Made by a program: the position numbers and the translations under genes. 18,333 nucleotides of DNA from Oscillospiraceae bacterium (GTDB lineage Bacteria > Bacillota > Clostridia > Oscillospirales > Acutalibacteraceae): positions 1 through 18,333 of the forward strand of contig JAQXMV010000074.1 of NCBI GenBank assembly GCA_029013165.1. Direction: 5' to 3'. How positions within the stretch are numbered: position 1 is the stretch's first letter; each line of letters starts with the position of its first letter. Below are positions 1 through 6,288 of the stretch, one piece after another. The notes below the pieces were generated by a model, which had not been told where the DNA came from, did no database searches, and saw only the letters and a list, made by a program, of their open reading frames with translations.

Positions 1-31
1 CAATCGAAATGATTTTGGTAGTTTTGTTCAT
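1..31 (-). CDS. Start of an exported or membrane protein, cut by window edge
   Basis: Only the first ten codons are inside the window. Reading leftward from base 31 they give MNKTTKIISI, a Lys-containing then hydrophobic start typical of a signal peptide. A clean AGGAG lies at 44-40, eight bases before the ATG, which is the main reason to call a gene on so little sequence. It follows the small lipoprotein gene on the same strand, with a hairpin terminator between them. Function cannot be assigned; export is inferred from the N-terminus only. Confidence 0.55.
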   Translation of the reverse strand, partial: MNKTTKIISI

Positions 32-59
32 GACTTTTTCTCCTGAATAATGATTGATA

Positions 60-96
60 AAAAAGCAGGCGGAAAAAGCTGCCCGCCTCCCGCCTG
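60..96 (-). terminator. Rho-independent terminator after the small lipoprotein gene
   Basis: CAGGCGG (66-72) pairs with CCGCCTG (90-96). Read on the minus strand, the hairpin is followed by a T run (65-60). An alternative pairing of 67-72 with 83-88 is also possible. It lies only about 15 bases before the ribosome binding site of the next minus-strand gene, so that gene is either read by read-through or has a promoter inside this short gap. Confidence 0.7.
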
Positions 97-116
97 TTTG
101 TTTACGATTCAGCCTA

Positions 117-569
117 TCAGCCGGCTGTGGCTATGGTCGCACCGGAAGTCGTATTTGGAACGGTAGCTTCCGCGGAATAAGCCATATAAACTCTGGATTC
201 GTTGTCGTTGACATCGGTCAGCGTCAGGGTGCTTCCGTCAACCACGAACATATAGTCGCTGGTGATGCTCTTGGAAAGAACGGTGTAAGTGATGGTGACA
301 TAGTAGTTGCCGTCATCTCTCTTGCTGACGGAATAAGTTCCGGCCAGATTGCCGTTATACTTGATGTTCAGAACAGGAATCGTAAAATCGGCGTATGTAA
401 TAGTGCAGATATTGCCCTCCTTGAACTCATAACCGACAGTTCCCGTGGAATCACGCCATGCACCCATGAGCTTTTTCTCCGGTGTGATTTTCAGATCGCA
501 GGCAGTGAAAACACCGATGACCATCACAAGGGCAAGGATAATAACAGCTACTTTTTTCATTTGTTTCAT
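117..569 (-). CDS. Small secreted lipoprotein, lipocalin-like / DUF5640-like
   Basis: A 150-residue protein with a lysine-rich start, a hydrophobic core (about residues 7-20) and Cys24 in the sequence VFTAC, fitting signal peptidase II processing although Phe at -3 is not ideal. The mature part begins with LMGAWRDSTGTVGYEF and continues with GTYSV and DGSTLTLTDV. This order (LxGxW, YxF, GxY, LTLT) is typical of small lipocalin-like Clostridia lipoproteins of the DUF5640/DUF4923 kind. The family call is from memory of the pattern. The start at 569 is chosen because GGAGG (584-580) is ten bases upstream; the Met at codon 4 would be too far away. It has its own promoter and terminator, so it is probably a single-gene unit. 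Likely outer face of the membrane; no substrate can be proposed. Confidence 0.75.
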   Translation of the reverse strand: MKQMKKVAVIILALVMVIGVFTACDLKITPEKKLMGAWRDSTGTVGYEFKEGNICTITYADFTIPVLNIKYNGNLAGTYSVSKRDDGNYYVTITYTVLSKSITSDYMFVVDGSTLTLTDVNDNESRVYMAYSAEATVPNTTSGATIATAG

Positions 570-612
570 AAGTATTCAACCTCCAATAATCAAAGTTTCC
601 TTTGGTTGTCAT

Positions 613-641
613 ATTATATCATATTTTTTCGGGTTTGTACA
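613..641 (-). promoter_or_regulatory. Promoter for the small lipoprotein gene
   Basis: On the minus strand TGTACA (641-636) and a perfect TATAAT (618-613) are 17 bases apart, about 30 bases upstream of the GGAGG and start codon. It is back to back with the promoter of the FkbM gene. Confidence 0.7.
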
Positions 642-668
642 GTGTAAAATATGAATATTTTCTTTCAT

Positions 669-697
669 TTGAATTCTGTGCGCTTATGTGATAGAAT
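669..697 (+). promoter_or_regulatory. Promoter for the FkbM methyltransferase gene (extended -10)
   Basis: TTGAAT (669-674), a 17-base spacer and TAGAAT (692-697), with TG at 689-690 making an extended -10 element. The AAGGAG ribosome binding site follows at 717-722. Confidence 0.7.
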
Positions 698-729
698 GAT
701 AAAGCATTACATTTTCAAGGAGATTCGCC

Positions 730-1788
730 ATGACAGAAAGAATCACAGAGCGCCCCCTGTGGGAACGGCTGAAAGAAAGCGGTAAGCCGATCATTCTTTA
801 CGGCATGGGAAACGGCGCCGATATGATTATCGAGGTTCTGGAAAGCCTTGGACTGACTTTCAGCGACACCTTCGCCAGTGACGCCTTTGTCCGCGGCCAG
901 CTTTTTCACGGAAAACCGGTGCTGACCCTGCGTCAGGTCGAGGAAAAATACCGCGACTTCACGGTGCTGATGACCTTCGCCGTCCATGACAGGGAAACCC
1001 TCGATTTTGTACGTCGCCTTTCCCAAAAACATGAGTTCTATTCCCCCACCGTTCCCGTGGCAGGAAGCGGTCTTTTCACAGCCGATTACATCGCCGAACA
1101 CGACCGAGAATTTGACCTCGCCTATTCCATGCTGGCCGATGAAGAATCGAAAAGAACCTTTGTCAATGTACTGAATTTCAAAATCAGCGGCAAAACCGAC
1201 TATCTTTTTTCCTCTTTCTGTGAAAAAGAAAGAGTCTACCGGGAAATCCTCACACCCGGAGAAAAGGAAACTTTCGTCGATCTCGGTGCTTATGACGGCG
1301 ACACCGTGAGAGAGTTTCTTGCCGTCACCGGCGGCCAATACTACAAGATCATCGCCTTTGAGCCTGACGGCAAAAATTTCCGCAAACTGGAAAGGAATAC
1401 GGCTGACTTAGAACGCATCGAACGCTATAATCTCGGTGCCGGTGACAAAGAGGAAACCCTGTTTTTTGCACCGAAAGCCGGAAGATCTTCGCGCCGCGAC
1501 GACAAGGGCATTGCCATCGCTTTCAACACCGTTGACAACCTCGTCAAGGAAAAAGTCACATTGCTGAAAATGGACATTGAGGGCGACGAGCTGCGCGCCC
1601 TGGAGGGGGCAAAAAACACCGTGCGCCAATATCTGCCAAAGCTCTATGTCTGCGCCTATCACCGGAACGAGGATTTCTTCGCACTGCCCCAAAAAATCAG
1701 AGAGTTATCCCCTGAATATCAAATATATCTTCGTCAGCATCCCTATATTCCCGCCTGGGAATGTAATTTTTACGCGGTGGCGAAATAA
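730..1788 (+). CDS. FkbM-family SAM-dependent methyltransferase
   Basis: A 352-residue cytoplasmic protein. Residues 182-192 (FVDLGAYDGDT) are the glycine-rich SAM-binding motif. Residues 278-287 (LLKMDIEGDE) are the FkbM signature around the conserved MDIEG. The N-terminal third (IILYGMGNGADMI at 21-33, then a short strand-helix pattern to about residue 75) looks like the Rossmann-type nucleotide-sugar domain often found in front of FkbM domains in glycan clusters. FkbM enzymes typically O-methylate sugars or natural-product hydroxyls. Here no glycosyltransferase or biosynthetic neighbour is present, so the substrate is unknown. The start at 730 has AAGGAG seven bases upstream. It is transcribed alone from its own promoter and ends at a shared convergent terminator. 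Confidence 0.88.
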   Translation: MTERITERPLWERLKESGKPIILYGMGNGADMIIEVLESLGLTFSDTFASDAFVRGQLFHGKPVLTLRQVEEKYRDFTVLMTFAVHDRETLDFVRRLSQKHEFYSPTVPVAGSGLFTADYIAEHDREFDLAYSMLADEESKRTFVNVLNFKISGKTDYLFSSFCEKERVYREILTPGEKETFVDLGAYDGDTVREFLAVTGGQYYKIIAFEPDGKNFRKLERNTADLERIERYNLGAGDKEETLFFAPKAGRSSRRDDKGIAIAFNTVDNLVKEKVTLLKMDIEGDELRALEGAKNTVRQYLPKLYVCAYHRNEDFFALPQKIRELSPEYQIYLRQHPYIPAWECNFYAVAK

Positions 1789-1816
1789 CGGAATACCGAT
1801 TGCAAAAAATAGAAAC

Positions 1817-1846
1817 GCCCAAAGAAAGCCGAAGCTTTCTTTGGGC
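1817..1846. terminator. Bidirectional terminator between convergent genes
   Basis: A perfect 13-bp stem (1817-1829 with 1834-1846) closed by a CGAA tetraloop. An A run precedes it on the plus strand and an AATTTTATTT tail follows, so it can end transcription of both the FkbM gene (plus) and the foldase gene (minus). Confidence 0.85.
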
Positions 1847-1868
1847 AATTTTATTTCACGGTTGATGA

Positions 1869-3716
1869 TTAATTGTTAGACGAGCTCTGCTGTGAATTTC
1901 TGATCTGCTGCTTTGCCAGCTTCTCAACAAATTCATTGACATTGGCAATGGAAGCGTCAACAACATCGGTGATTTCAACGCTCTTGCTCTCCTGGATCTT
2001 GGTGGCCAGATCATCATACTTTTCTGTGCCGAGATCGTTCCGGATGGTGTCCTCCCAAGTGGTGGTGTTCTTAGCGACAAAATACATGATATGATAGCCG
2101 AAGCGGGTTTCAACGATACCCACATCGCCCTTGACTCTGCCGTCGGCAAGTGCCCAGTTTTCAAACTCGGCAACCATATCGCCTACGGCTACATCTTCAT
2201 AGATACCGCCGTCCTCGGCATTGCTGTCGGCAGAATTGGCAACGGCAAGAGCAGCGAAGCTGTCTTCGGTCTTGTCACCCTCAAGATACTGAACCAAAAT
2301 ATCCTGTGCCTGCTTGTAAAGAGCCTTGTCGCCGGTGTCCTCAAGGTCAACATCAATATAGATGTTTGTGCCCTCATATTTGCTCGTGTCGAGCATCTGA
2401 ACATCGACTTCTTCCTTGGCGTCATCAGCCGCCTCGGTGGTGTCGGCAGCATCGGTGGTCTCCTCGGCATCGTCTGCCGTATCGGAAGAAGTGCTGTCAT
2501 CATCGGGGAACTTGATGAGAATGTGTCTGACATCATAGGTGATGCTGTCTGCAGCCTTGTGCATGGGGGCGGACATCATGTAAACTGTGTAGCCTGTGCC
2601 CTCGGTCTCCAGGATATAGGTGGAACCGACTGCAGTGTTCTTGTCAGATACCCACTTCTGGAAATCCTTATCATCGGCATAACCGACAACGCTGTCATAG
2701 GTAGCATCCTCGATCAGCGTCTTGCTGTCATCGGTGATATAGTCCTTATATTTCTCATTTTTTGCTGCCTTTTCAGCTTCAGCGGCAGCATTCTTGAAGG
2801 ACGCGTCATCGCTGACCTTGGCGGCGAAGCTCTCGGCCTCTGCCTTGGCCTTGGCCATAGCGGCGTCGCTGACGACCTCGGACTCCTTGCCCTCTTCGTC
2901 GGTAGTGGTGGTGCTCTCAGCGTCGATAGAATAGTTTCTCAGGGAAACAACACCGTAGGTCGTGATCTTTTCGTTAAATGCTTTCTCGATTTCTGCGGCG
3001 GTGTAGGCATTGCCGTATTCCTCGGTCTTCACGGTCTGCACCTTGGAAGCGAGAGCCTGCTCCTCCAGAATCTGTCTGACGAGCTTCTCTGTCATGCCCT
3101 TGCCGTAGCACATACGAAGATAGGCTGCCGTGGAGAAGTTGTTGTTTTTCGCCGTCTCCTTGATGGAGGATATGGACTCGTCAACACCCTTCAGGTCCTC
3201 TTCGTCCAGTGTGATATTGTTCTTGGCCGCGTAAATCAGGCAGCCCTTGATGTACTTGAGGTTGTTCTTGGCGGTTTCCTCAAAGAAATCGGCAAAGGTG
3301 GGATCCTCAACGCCCTCGATTTCACCGGAATACTTCTGCTCAGCAGGCATCTTGGTGTAATCATATCCGACATAGGCAAGACCCATTCCCGGGCTGTAGG
3401 AATCATACTGCATTGCCATGTTGAAATAATAAGAGAAGATCGAGTTATAGTAGTATCCGTACTCGGGCAGGGTAACCTCTGTCTCACCGACATTAAAGGC
3501 CTTCTTGCCTCTCTCCAGCACGCCGGAATTGCTGACGGCGAAGCCGGCAATGCCACCTGCAATCGCAATCACAACCAAAACGGCGATGAGGGTCTTGGCT
3601 CCTTTCGTAAGGACAATCCTGTGTGATTTCTTTTGATTTTTCTTTGCTGCCTTTGCAATACGGGCTTTTCTTTCCTCACGGTAAAGCTCGGCAGCGGTTT
3701 TTTCTTGTTTTGCCAT
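1869..3716 (-). CDS. Membrane-anchored peptidyl-prolyl isomerase / foldase (PrsA/SurA-like) with two PpiC-like units
   Basis: A 615-residue protein with a basic cytoplasmic tail (1-40), one membrane segment (about 41-61) and an external part. Residues 80-250 resemble the helical chaperone domain of SurA/PrsA proteins. A canonical parvulin (PpiC) domain spans about 395-548: VRHILIKF at 396-403, then F-A-A-L-A, EDGGIYEDV and RFGYHIMYFV. An earlier stretch (about 255-385) shows the same order: VVSLRNYSI, AESFAAKVSDDASF, then FQKWV ending GYTVYMM. It is read here as a second, degenerate PpiC unit. Both units carry an acidic Thr/Ser-rich insertion after the first strand (266-283 and 404-440). There is no lipobox Cys, unlike classical PrsA. 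Role: folding of exported proteins outside the membrane. AAAGGA lies about ten bases before the start. Confidence 0.85.
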   Translation of the reverse strand: MAKQEKTAAELYREERKARIAKAAKKNQKKSHRIVLTKGAKTLIAVLVVIAIAGGIAGFAVSNSGVLERGKKAFNVGETEVTLPEYGYYYNSIFSYYFNMAMQYDSYSPGMGLAYVGYDYTKMPAEQKYSGEIEGVEDPTFADFFEETAKNNLKYIKGCLIYAAKNNITLDEEDLKGVDESISSIKETAKNNNFSTAAYLRMCYGKGMTEKLVRQILEEQALASKVQTVKTEEYGNAYTAAEIEKAFNEKITTYGVVSLRNYSIDAESTTTTDEEGKESEVVSDAAMAKAKAEAESFAAKVSDDASFKNAAAEAEKAAKNEKYKDYITDDSKTLIEDATYDSVVGYADDKDFQKWVSDKNTAVGSTYILETEGTGYTVYMMSAPMHKAADSITYDVRHILIKFPDDDSTSSDTADDAEETTDAADTTEAADDAKEEVDVQMLDTSKYEGTNIYIDVDLEDTGDKALYKQAQDILVQYLEGDKTEDSFAALAVANSADSNAEDGGIYEDVAVGDMVAEFENWALADGRVKGDVGIVETRFGYHIMYFVAKNTTTWEDTIRNDLGTEKYDDLATKIQESKSVEITDVVDASIANVNEFVEKLAKQQIRNSQQSSSNN

Positions 3717-3755
3717 TTAGATGTCATCCTTTTCTAAAAAATATTTGCACCTGCT

Positions 3756-3784
3756 ATTCTATACTATTATGAAGAAAAAAGCAA
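3756..3784 (-). promoter_or_regulatory. Promoter for the foldase gene
   Basis: On the minus strand TTGCTT (3784-3779), a 17-base spacer and TAGAAT (3761-3756), about 40 bases before the start codon at 3716. Confidence 0.6.
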
Positions 3785-3864
3785 GTGGCAAATGATATTG
3801 CAAATAGTTTTATACAACAAAAACCTAAATTAAAATTAAAATTTTATGGAAGAATTTACTCCAC

Positions 3865-3878
3865 TCCGAATATTCGGA
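3865..3878. repeat. 14-bp perfect palindrome upstream of the regulator gene
   Basis: TCCGAATATTCGGA is a perfect inverted repeat about 50 bases upstream of the -35 box of the regulator gene. Its arms (CCGAATA) resemble the CCGAACA half-sites found downstream of the promoter. It lies in the 304-base gap 3717-4020, which otherwise holds the two divergent promoters, an AT-rich stretch (about 3785-3860) and the operator-like site at 3966-3994. Confidence 0.6.
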
Positions 3879-3928
3879 CTTTGGTACCGATCGTTTTTAT
3901 TGTTCTTTTTTTCGACAAAAAATGTCTA

Positions 3929-3957
3929 TTGACAGATTTCAAGATTCTCTCTAAAAT
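3929..3957 (+). promoter_or_regulatory. Strong promoter of the two-HTH regulator operon
   Basis: A perfect TTGACA (3929-3934), a 17-base spacer and TAAAAT (3952-3957). Transcription should begin near 3964, immediately before the operator-like repeats. Confidence 0.85.
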
Positions 3958-3965
3958 TAATAATA

Positions 3966-3994
3966 GAACATTTGTTCGATACCGCCGAACAAAT
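3966..3994 (+). promoter_or_regulatory. Operator-like inverted repeats at the transcription start
   Basis: GAACATTTGTTC (3966-3977) has the GAAC-N4-GTTC core of Gram-positive LexA boxes. It overlaps a second inverted repeat, ATTTGTTCG (3970-3978) with CGAACAAAT (3986-3994), nine perfect pairs with a seven-base spacer. The result is three CGAACA-type half-sites just after the predicted start of transcription, a place where a bound repressor would block the promoter. In RNA the second repeat could also fold as a 5' hairpin. Which protein binds is not known: LexA or the downstream regulator are the two candidates. Confidence 0.6.
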
Positions 3995-4020
3995 TGATAA
4001 ATTTCAGGAGGTAAGAAAAC

Positions 4021-4635
4021 ATGAACTGTCAAAACTCATTCTCAAAAAACAGCTTTACACAAGCGGATTACATGCTGGCTAAGGAGGCCTATCAGAAATG
4101 GGAGGGTAAGAAATACGAAAGCGTCGATGAATATATTCTACGCAAGCGAAAAATCGAGCTGAATAATCTCGTCAATACCGTCATTGAAAATGAACTGTCT
4201 GATGAGGACAAGCTCATCGTGAAGCTCCACTGGTATGACGGCCTCTCAACGACGAAAATTGCAGCAATCATCGGCGCCGACCGTACGACGATATTCAGAC
4301 GGCTGGAAAAGATTAATTCTATTATTTATGAAAAGCTCAAATATGCCATCGAATACCGCTACGGCAGAGACTATTCCAGACAAGCCAAAATCATCATCAA
4401 AAATGCCGACGGCCTGCATTGCTTCATCTCTCCCCAAGAAATCGGAGAGAGACTGAGAGATCTGCGTGCCAGACAGTGCCTGAGCCAAGCGGAAGTCGGC
4501 GCACTGACGGGTATTCTTCCCGAACGCATAAGCGAACTGGAAAAATGCGGAAGCAAAATGACTGCCGCTGAGCTGAAGAGTATTTCAAAACTCTTTCAGA
4601 CCACCAGCGACTACATCATCTTCGGAAAACAATAA
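4021..4635 (+). CDS. Two-domain DNA-binding regulator: sigma-70 region-4-like HTH plus XRE (Cro/CI) HTH
   Basis: A 204-residue soluble protein. Residues about 59-107 (LSDEDKLIVKLHWYDGLSTT, then KIAAIIGADRTTIFRRLEKI) form a sigma-70 region-4-like helix-turn-helix. Residues about 140-200 (IGERLRDLRARQCLSQAEVG through SDYIIFG) form an XRE-type helix-turn-helix with the usual closing LFxxTxDYIIFG. There is no sigma region 2, so it is unlikely to be a working sigma factor; a transcriptional repressor or activator is more likely. AGGAGG at 4006-4011 is nine bases before the ATG. Repeated half-sites between promoter and gene suggest autoregulation, which is inference. It is followed after 22 bases by a small coiled-coil protein gene in the same operon. 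Targets are unknown. Confidence 0.75.
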   Translation: MNCQNSFSKNSFTQADYMLAKEAYQKWEGKKYESVDEYILRKRKIELNNLVNTVIENELSDEDKLIVKLHWYDGLSTTKIAAIIGADRTTIFRRLEKINSIIYEKLKYAIEYRYGRDYSRQAKIIIKNADGLHCFISPQEIGERLRDLRARQCLSQAEVGALTGILPERISELEKCGSKMTAAELKSISKLFQTTSDYIIFGKQ

Positions 4636-4657
4636 GGAATCAGAAAGGTTGATGCGA

Positions 4658-4891
4658 ATGAACACTTCACTCGGAGATCTGGCACGGGAATATGAAAACT
4701 CGCTGGTGATTCAAAGCAAGGTCATTGCCGAATACCGTGAAAAACTGAGCATGGCCATGCGCAACCACAATTCCGGAGAAATCAAGCGGCTCAACACGAT
4801 GCTCAGAATCCTTTATGATGAAAAAAGCGAACTGGAGGAACGCACCAATGAGTTGCGCGCCTACTGTGCCGAAACCAATATACCAAACTGA
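4658..4891 (+). CDS. Small coiled-coil protein, function unknown
   Basis: A 77-residue, highly charged protein without membrane segments or cysteine pairs, predicted mostly helical (LAREYENSLVIQSKVIAEYR; later RLNTMLRILYDEKSELEERT), with heptad-like spacing of Leu/Ile. The start is uncertain. TTG at 4649 and ATG at 4652 are in frame, but AGAAAGG (4642-4648) sits nine bases before the ATG at 4658, which is preferred. It is co-transcribed with the two-HTH regulator and may be its partner or a small regulator itself; nothing in the sequence proves this. Confidence 0.65.
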   Translation: MNTSLGDLAREYENSLVIQSKVIAEYREKLSMAMRNHNSGEIKRLNTMLRILYDEKSELEERTNELRAYCAETNIPN

Positions 4892-4903
4892 CCGGCATGA
4901 AAG

Positions 4904-4996
4904 CGGCAGTTTTCCGGGGAAAAGGAGGCTGCCGTCAGCCGGCGGCGTTCCCCTTCTGCAGGCCGAAAAAGAGCAAGCCTCTCCCCTGCCTCAGGG
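4904..4996 (+). other. GC-rich folded 3' untranslated region
   Basis: Downstream of the coiled-coil gene the non-coding stretch holds several hairpins. CGGCAG (4904-4909) pairs with CTGCCG (4929-4934), with an inner TTTTC/GAAAA stem and a bulged GGAGG. CCCTG (4984-4988) pairs with CAGGG (4992-4996). No convincing gene is present. It may be a structured 3' end or a small RNA released from it; this is inference from pairing only. Confidence 0.4.
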
Positions 4997-5015
4997 AAGA
5001 AAGCACCGCTTTACC

Positions 5016-5069
5016 CGAAAGCAACAGCCCCGCGGATTCCTCCGTCGGAGCTGTTTTTTTATGCTTTCG
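5016..5069. terminator. Nested terminator hairpin between the regulator operon and potD
   Basis: AACAGC (5023-5028) pairs with GCTGTT (5050-5055), followed on the plus strand by a seven-T run (5054-5060). An outer pairing, CGAAAGC (5016-5022) with GCTTTCG (5063-5069), continues the same helix beyond the T run. On the plus strand it is a good terminator for the regulator operon. The outer arm could let it also act on the minus strand for potD, where the T run is poor. Confidence 0.7.
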
Positions 5070-5070
5070 T

Positions 5071-6288
5071 TTATTTTGTAAGAGTATTGTACCAATATTC
5101 TCTGCGCCGTTTGGTCACAGCTTTTCGGATCAGGAAAAAGATCAGCGCCGCACCGATGACAGCAAAGCCGATATAGATATGGGTATTATCGGCGCCGTAA
5201 ATTCGGATTTCATTCCACAGCTCAGAAAATTTCAGCAGTGTTTCCTGGGGAAGATTATGGAAATACTCTGTTTCCGGCTTATCCTCCGGTTCAGGGTAAA
5301 GATACTTGTTTTCCCGCATCTCCTCATAGTCCGGATGGTCGAGAACACCGATGTTGGGCGTAGCATAACCGATATAAAGGGCATTACTGAGTGCGACGGT
5401 GGGATCCAGCAGGAAATTGATATAAAGCATCGCCGCCTCATAATTCTGCGCACATTTCGGGATACAAACGGCGTCGACAAAAATATTGACGCCTTCTTCC
5501 GGATAGACAAAATCCAGATCCGGGTTGACATCCTGCATACAGACAAAGTCACCGACATAATAGGGCACCAAGGCCGCTTCGCCGCTTTCCATTTTGTTGT
5601 AGATTTCGTCCATCACATAGCCCTGAAGCAGCGGTTTCTGATCAATGAGCATCTGCGCCACATCGTATAGCTCTTTTTCATCGGTGGAATTGAGGGAGTA
5701 GCCCATAATCTTCTGCGGTATGGCGAAAGCGTCACGGGGATTATCAATCATCAGGATTTTTCCGGCATAGCGCTCGTCCCAGAGAACGGTCCAGCTGGTG
5801 GGCTTTTCTTCGACCATTTTGGTGTTATAGATCAGTCCGACCATACCCACATTGTAGGGCACAGAATACTCATTTTGAGGATCGTAATACATATTTTGGT
5901 AATCCTCAGAAACATAATGATAATTCGGCAGTGACGATACATCTATTTTGAGCAGAAGATTTTCGGAAATCATTCTCTCGATCATGTAATCCGAGGGAAT
6001 GATAATATCATAGCTGGCGCCGCCGTTCTTGATTTTAGGATACATATCCTCGTTGCTCTCAAAGGTGACATAATTGACCTTGATGCCGGTCAGCTTTTCA
6101 AATTCTCTATTGACATCAATACAACCGTCCTCATAGCTGTCACTGATATATTCGCCCCAGTTAAAGACATTGATCGTCTCCCCCTCGTGGCCCTTGTAAT
6201 ATTCCTCATTTTCATAGGCGGCACAGCCGAAAGCCAGACAGGCAACCGCGGCGCAAAGGCAGGTGAAATAGCAAAGTAACTTTTTCAT
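5071..6288 (-). CDS. potD: Polyamine ABC transporter substrate-binding protein PotD, with C-terminal membrane anchor
   Basis: A 405-residue extracytoplasmic binding protein for spermidine/putrescine. Residues 1-22 are a signal peptide; Cys22 follows LAFG, a poor lipobox. Residues 38-50 (TINVFNWGEYISD) and 92-102 (SYDIIIPSDYM) are typical PotD segments. IFVDAVCIP (269-277) matches the ligand-contact region of PotD, where E. coli has Trp before the conserved Asp and this protein has Phe (comparison from memory). Unusually, residues 371-387 are a membrane helix followed by a basic tail (RKAVTKRRREYWYNTLTK), so the protein is probably tethered at the C-terminus. Last gene of potABCD, overlapping potC by four bases (ATGA). 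The family also includes related small cationic solutes; polyamine is the best call. Confidence 0.9.
   Translation of the reverse strand: MKKLLCYFTCLCAAVACLAFGCAAYENEEYYKGHEGETINVFNWGEYISDSYEDGCIDVNREFEKLTGIKVNYVTFESNEDMYPKIKNGGASYDIIIPSDYMIERMISENLLLKIDVSSLPNYHYVSEDYQNMYYDPQNEYSVPYNVGMVGLIYNTKMVEEKPTSWTVLWDERYAGKILMIDNPRDAFAIPQKIMGYSLNSTDEKELYDVAQMLIDQKPLLQGYVMDEIYNKMESGEAALVPYYVGDFVCMQDVNPDLDFVYPEEGVNIFVDAVCIPKCAQNYEAAMLYINFLLDPTVALSNALYIGYATPNIGVLDHPDYEEMRENKYLYPEPEDKPETEYFHNLPQETLLKFSELWNEIRIYGADNTHIYIGFAVIGAALIFFLIRKAVTKRRREYWYNTLTK

Noticed and set aside
2091..3626. Long plus-strand frame (511 codons) opposite the foldase gene
   Set aside because: It is antisense to a protein with clear PpiC motifs, has no good ribosome binding site, and its Gly/Val/Ile-rich translation is what the reverse complement of Asp/Ala/Glu-rich codons gives.
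3785..3997. Possible 70-residue gene upstream of the regulator
   Set aside because: It covers the regulator promoter and operator repeats and has no ribosome binding site, so it is not a gene.
4021..4635. Full sigma factor
   Set aside because: Only a region-4-like HTH is present; region 2 (core binding and -10 recognition) is missing and an XRE domain occupies the C-terminus.
4897..5670. Plus-strand frame running from the 3' UTR into potD antisense
   Set aside because: It passes through a strong terminator hairpin, and its second half is a shadow of potD.
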